A stretch of DNA of 64,000 nucleotides from Patagioenas fasciata. Lineage: Eukaryota > Chordata > Aves > Columbiformes > Columbidae. The stretch is taken from assembly GCF_037038585.1 (NCBI RefSeq), contig NC_092522.1:50259161-50323160 (forward strand), written 5' to 3'. The notes beneath the pieces were generated by a model, which was given only the letters and a program-made list of their open reading frames with translations, did not search any database and was not told the origin of the DNA. Below are positions 60,301 through 64,000 of the stretch, piece after piece; within the stretch, counting starts at the first letter, position 1, and each line of letters starts with the position of its first letter. A program made the translations under genes and the position numbers.

Positions 60301-62319
60301 GAACAACCTTTCTGTTGAAGCATGCACAGTTTTTTTATGCTTGATTTAGGACAGCTACGATTCAGCTGGCAAAGTGTGCAGAGCTGTGTTGTCTGCAACA
60401 CAACCAGGCACATACTTTTGTGATTTTGTGATTCTACCCTGGACTCTGCAAAAGCCACAGTGCAACTCACCTCTTCCTAAAGGACTGTCTAATGTATATT
60501 AGATGAGTCAGTCTCCAGAAATGCATGTTCCCTCCTTTGACTGTAAAAAGAGTGACTACCCTCGGAGGAACATGGGATATCTGGAGTAAGGTGACATGAG
60601 CCCCACTTGTGAGGTCAAAGCACAGCACAGTGCTTTGCAAGACCAGACTGCAGCTCTCACCCAGCCATGCTCTCTGTGAACTACTGCCAAGGGGATGCTC
60701 AGGTTTCTGTCAGAGAACAAAGAGCAGACAGTCAGTGATCCCTGTGGTTATTTCTGTGTCAATACTGTCAGTAGGGCGGTAATTGTCTTTCTTGTTGTGG
60801 CAGTTCACTCTTTACCTTACTAGGAACCCCTGACTCATGTACTTGTCACTCCCCACCTTCACAACACAAGATATTGCAAATCCACAGATAAAATCAGAAA
60901 CACTCCTGCATTAGCTGTGGACCTAATCCTTACATATATACAGTGGAAAAGTTTAAGTGTAACAAAATCTGAGTGGTCAAAAACCACATATAACTTTGCA
61001 GAGGGCAGTAACAGATCCTGTTGTAGTCCTGGATTAAGCTAGTTCAGGCATCCATCCGTTCTATGTTCTCTGCTTAAGTGTACCCTTCCCAGACTGTCCT
61101 GGATACTTTTTGACCCCTCCTGGTAGGTCTTTTGGTTATCTAGCTTTGAGAGGACATGGTGTTATGGGGAAGCACAGCAGTGTGTTCCCAAACCCTGCTG
61201 GGGTGCAGCCCTGCTGCCGAAGCAGCTGTGGTCCCTCAGACCTGTCATCTGGGGCTGCTGTGAACCCTCTCTAACCCACATCATTCTGGTTCCAATTGGA
61301 CACTGTGAAACCAGCATTTGGAAGGCACTGTGTGGAGAAGTGTTTCCACAAACAGCCTAGCTGAGAGGTCCCAGGTGGACCTGACATGAAAGGGGCAGCA
61401 AGTAGATAGGAGTTTGCAGTTGGCTCAACAGGATCTGGAACAGGTCATGCGCCTATGGGCTCCAGAGGCACAGCAGAGAGGGGTAGTGGGAATGCTGTGC
61501 CCACCTCTTCTCCTCTTGTCTTCTCAGAAGTAGCTGAAATGGAGCTGCCTGTTAACTACTAGGGGTGACTGACTGTGCTGACTGTGGTCCCTGGATGGGC
61601 ATGAGGGTGTTTGATGCCACCCAGGATGTGGGTGCCCACAGAGCAGGTATGAGCTCGTCCACTTGTCCTTTCTATTGTGGGAGACTTGTAACAGGACAAG
61701 GACATGCACAAGCCCCTGAAAAGAGCCTATGGGATGCACTTTCATCTCTGCCTGCTGGCAGACCTCTCTGAGGGGCTTTGGAGGATGTCTGTCTCCAGCA
61801 ATAGCCTCGGGGACACACCAGAAAGCTCGGCTTGCAGCACCGAGAGGGAGCGGGAAGGAGCTGCCATCTGCTAACACTCTGAGGAAAACCAGACTGTTTT
61901 TCCATTACCGCACTGTTTGTGTTGCAGAAGTACCAGAGGACACATTTCCAGTCTACAGCCCTGTTTGTTTACTTGCTGTGAAGGGGCTTGAAGGGGAAGC
62001 AAAGGCAGCATGACCTGGTGATCTAACGTGTTAACTGCTGCCATTAACTAATACCTTGTCAGCTCCCAAAAGGAGGTGCAAACCCTGAGGGGGCACTAAA
62101 AGCGCTCTGGAGACTAGAGGAACCCTCGGGCTCCCACAGTATTTCCCAACAGCCCAGCTTCTCTGATAGACCTTTTGCTTGTCACTTAGCTGACCAATGA
62201 GTGTAAATACCAACATTTATGGCCAGTCTTGTCTTGTTACTTCACAGTTTTCCTCATAAAAGTAGACTACAGAACCTCTCTGTTTCATTATTCTCCTGTG
62301 CTTTTTCCCTCCTCCTTTC

Positions 62320-62530
62320 GATATCATCGCTTCCCCCTCCCCCACCGCCCCGTCTATTTTTTCTGCCCCTTCCTTTCCCTGTTTCTTCTCCATTAAAAGC
62401 AGGAGATCTTTGCCAACAAACGTGCAAGTTCCCCCGCAGGGGAGCGTTACCGGCTGCGGGGACTCTGTTGTCAGGCATGGACCCGGACCACCCGCATACC
62501 CAGCGGCACCCGCATCCTTGCTCCTCTCCC
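62320..62530. promoter_or_regulatory. CpG-rich, C-rich patch
   Basis: About nine CpGs fall in 62420-62515, and more lie at 62319-62352 beside a CCCCCTCCC-type pyrimidine run. The surrounding DNA is CpG-poor. The size is near the lower limit of a small CpG island. A 128-codon plus frame (62219-62605) covers it but is low-complexity (serine, leucine, proline) and has an equally open opposite strand. It could be a promoter or 5' exon of an unseen transcript; this is inference. Confidence 0.3.
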
Positions 62531-62620
62531 TGCTGCTGTGGGGACCCAGAGGGAGGCTGGACCAGGCAGGACATGCTCCCTGCAAGTCCAGATTTTCACC
62601 CATGACAGCTGACTTCAGTT

Positions 62621-62677
62621 AAAAAAAGAAAAAAAAGAAAAAAAAGAAAAAAAAGAAAAAAAAAAGAAAAGAAGAAG
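62621..62677. repeat. (GAAAAAAAA)n 9-base tandem repeat
   Basis: G residues at 62628, 62637, 62646, 62655 and 62666 give a period of 9, 9, 9 and 11 in an A background, ending GAAGAAG. A purine-only strand of about 57 bases. Confidence 0.92.
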
Positions 62678-63164
62678 TGAAAATGATGTTGATGTCTTAA
62701 GATAAATACCAAATTCTAGAAGCTTCCCAGGTCAGTTAGAAAGCTTTTATTACTGTTAATTTGCTGTATTAAATTGTTAGTTTTGCTACATACCTCTGAT
62801 ATGGGATGGAGAAAGCGCTGCAATGTAACTAACTAGTGAGAATGAATAGATAAATATCACAAAAGCCCAATAGCAAGCAGTTTCTCCCAAATCACAACTG
62901 AGCCTTTTATCACAGATGCTTATAAATGAAGGCAAGGATTGCTTAAGCTTTTACCTATTATTGAGTTTGCATCCCTTAGGTTGGTGACACAGATCTGAGG
63001 GATTTAAAGGACATCAGAGAATCAAAATGTGCAGTGATAAATAATAATTGTTTACCTAATGCTCCTAATCAAATGTTAAAGTGTGCATTAATATCAGTTT
63101 CCGGTGGTTAAATTGCTAAAGGTTTGAGATCAATTTGCTTTGATTTCTTTTGGTCTTTAAACGA

Positions 63165-63210
63165 GATATTATTTTGACTTTGAAAAAGATGTTATTTTTA
63201 CTTTGATCAA
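63165..63210. repeat. 23-bp tandem duplication
   Basis: Copy 1 (63165-63187) starts GATATTATTTTGACTTTGA and copy 2 (63188-63210) starts GATGTTATTTTTACTTTGA; 17 of these first 19 bases agree. A 7-bp inverted repeat GATCAAG-ttc-CTTGATC follows at 63204-63220. Confidence 0.85.
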
Positions 63211-63460
63211 GTTCCTTGATCTTCCAAAAAAACCCTACCTCAGGCTGGAAGTCTTGAAGAAGAAAGACTCTCTGGAAACACTCTTTTGGGTGCCACCTTC
63301 TAGTCTGGAGGAGGTGGTGTGAGGACAACCTTTCCCTCAGCATCCTTGGGAGGTTCTTAGCACTGAAAAGGGGATCCAGGAGTACAGCATCAAAGGCATG
63401 CCAGGTGAAGTTTGAGAAGATGCAGATAGGGAGAAGAAGAAAAAAGAACAAACCTTCTGT

Positions 63461-63495
63461 CTGTTGACAGCTGCTTGAACTGTTGCTGTCAACAG
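63461..63495. repeat. Perfect 11-bp inverted repeat with TGACAG core
   Basis: CTGTTGACAGC (63461-63471), a 13-base centre, and GCTGTCAACAG (63485-63495). Each arm holds TTGACAG, a MEIS/TGIF-type word, so the pair is a palindromic double site or a short stem-loop. The functional reading is inference. Confidence 0.9.
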
Positions 63496-63503
63496 CCAGT
63501 AGG

Positions 63504-63543
63504 TTTTTCTTTTTTCTTTCTTTCTTTCTTTTTTTTTTTTTTT
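63504..63543. repeat. (TTTC)n microsatellite with poly-T
   Basis: TTTCTTTC units followed by about 14 T. A pyrimidine-only strand. Confidence 0.9.
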
Positions 63544-63544
63544 A

Positions 63545-64000
63545 AGGAAACATACACTATTTTTTCTTACCAAAAGTACCTCCACCGAAGTCACACTCAG
63601 ATGCAACTAGATGTACAAAGAAAGCTGTGCTGTGTCTGGCCACAGACAGAGAGGTTTCATGGGACTTTTAAGAATCAGGTAATGCCATAACTACTCTTGT
63701 GCTTTTGGAGTCACCAAGCCCTGGCCTCTTACAGTGAGTGATGGTTGCATCTCATGCATGACAGAGTCCACAGAAAAGAGAACAGCATTTCTATTTGTAC
63801 CATTTACTCTCTGCAGATACTGAAATGTCCCCACAGAGGCTTTTTGTCAGGGAAGCAGATGAAGGCAGGTTAGTCCAAGGGGATCTTTCAGAAGGGGTAA
63901 ACCTTTGCTCCCTCCTGCTTACTCAATGGTGTATCATTCAATGCTTGCCAGCAGACTTGAGATAAAGCAGCCACAGTCAAGCAATCCCATCCTGTTCACA
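63545..64000. other. Unique gene-free sequence
   Basis: Nothing recognised up to the window edge; an exon continuing beyond the edge cannot be excluded. Confidence 0.55.

Larger units (their letters stand above)
57345..62319. other. Unique gene-free sequence with satellites
   Basis: Besides the listed C tract, hairpin and ATCCC satellite, no gene is recognised. Minus-strand frames across 59.6-60.16 kb include an MGWDG-type repeat that is only the translation of the pentamer satellite. Confidence 0.65.

Noticed and set aside
60415..60440. Repeated TTGTGATT resembling a CR1 octamer end
   Set aside because: The preceding sequence has no CR1 tail words.
62219..62605. 128-codon plus and 128-codon minus frames
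   Set aside because: Low-complexity translation of a C-rich stretch, mirrored on the other strand.
1..64000. CRISPR array, operon or phage-like organisation
   Set aside because: No spaced direct repeats, no dense one-strand coding; composition and CR1 content are vertebrate.

Overview
This looks like ordinary nuclear DNA from an amniote, most likely a bird. The diagnostic signal is five CR1 LINE fragments. They carry CR1-type reverse transcriptase sequence, 5' truncation and, where the end survives, the (ATTCTRTG)n octamer 3' end that replaces a poly-A tail. I saw no Alu-like or L1-like elements, no retroviral gene and no prokaryotic-style gene arrangement. CR1 is also common in crocodilians and turtles, so bird is an inference from low repeat density and element type.

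I could not support a functional protein-coding exon, tRNA or rRNA anywhere. The longest open frames (about 210 codons) start at GTG or TTG, match no family I know, and are close to what chance gives in 64 kb. The window is best read as intergenic desert or the inside of a large intron.

Layout. 1-17.17 kb is unique sequence with a near-perfect 22-bp hairpin (8416-8480) and several motif-dense, CpG-retaining stretches that could be conserved regulatory elements (about 4.9, 8.9, 11.1-11.5 and 12.6-13.2 kb). 17.17-18.34 kb is the best preserved CR1, on the minus strand, broken only by two nonsense codons and one 5-bp loss. 18.4-34.3 kb is unique, with a short old CR1 scrap at 21.7 kb, a possible MIR-type scrap at 20.4 kb, homopolymers and a 42-nt hairpin at 26.2 kb. 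34.3-36.7 kb holds two CR1 3' ends in opposite orientation, with two exact inverted repeats just before the second. 36.7-55.8 kb is unique and AT-leaning, with a strong TATA-box match at 45.9 kb, three inverted repeats at 47.1-47.6 kb and an ETS/E2F-like site pair at 50.7 kb. 55.8-57.3 kb is an old plus-strand CR1 with an internal deletion at a short repeat. 57.3-64 kb has a C tract, an (ATCCC)n satellite, a CpG-rich patch at 62.3-62.5 kb, a 9-base A-rich tandem repeat and a TTTC microsatellite.

No undescribed gene system stands out. The items most worth a second look are the 8.4-kb hairpin, the three CATTGT-N8/9-ACAATG inverted sites at 11.3, 36.1 and 47.5 kb, and the motif-dense block at 11.1-11.5 kb. 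All regulatory readings are inferences from motifs read by eye and need cross-species alignment.
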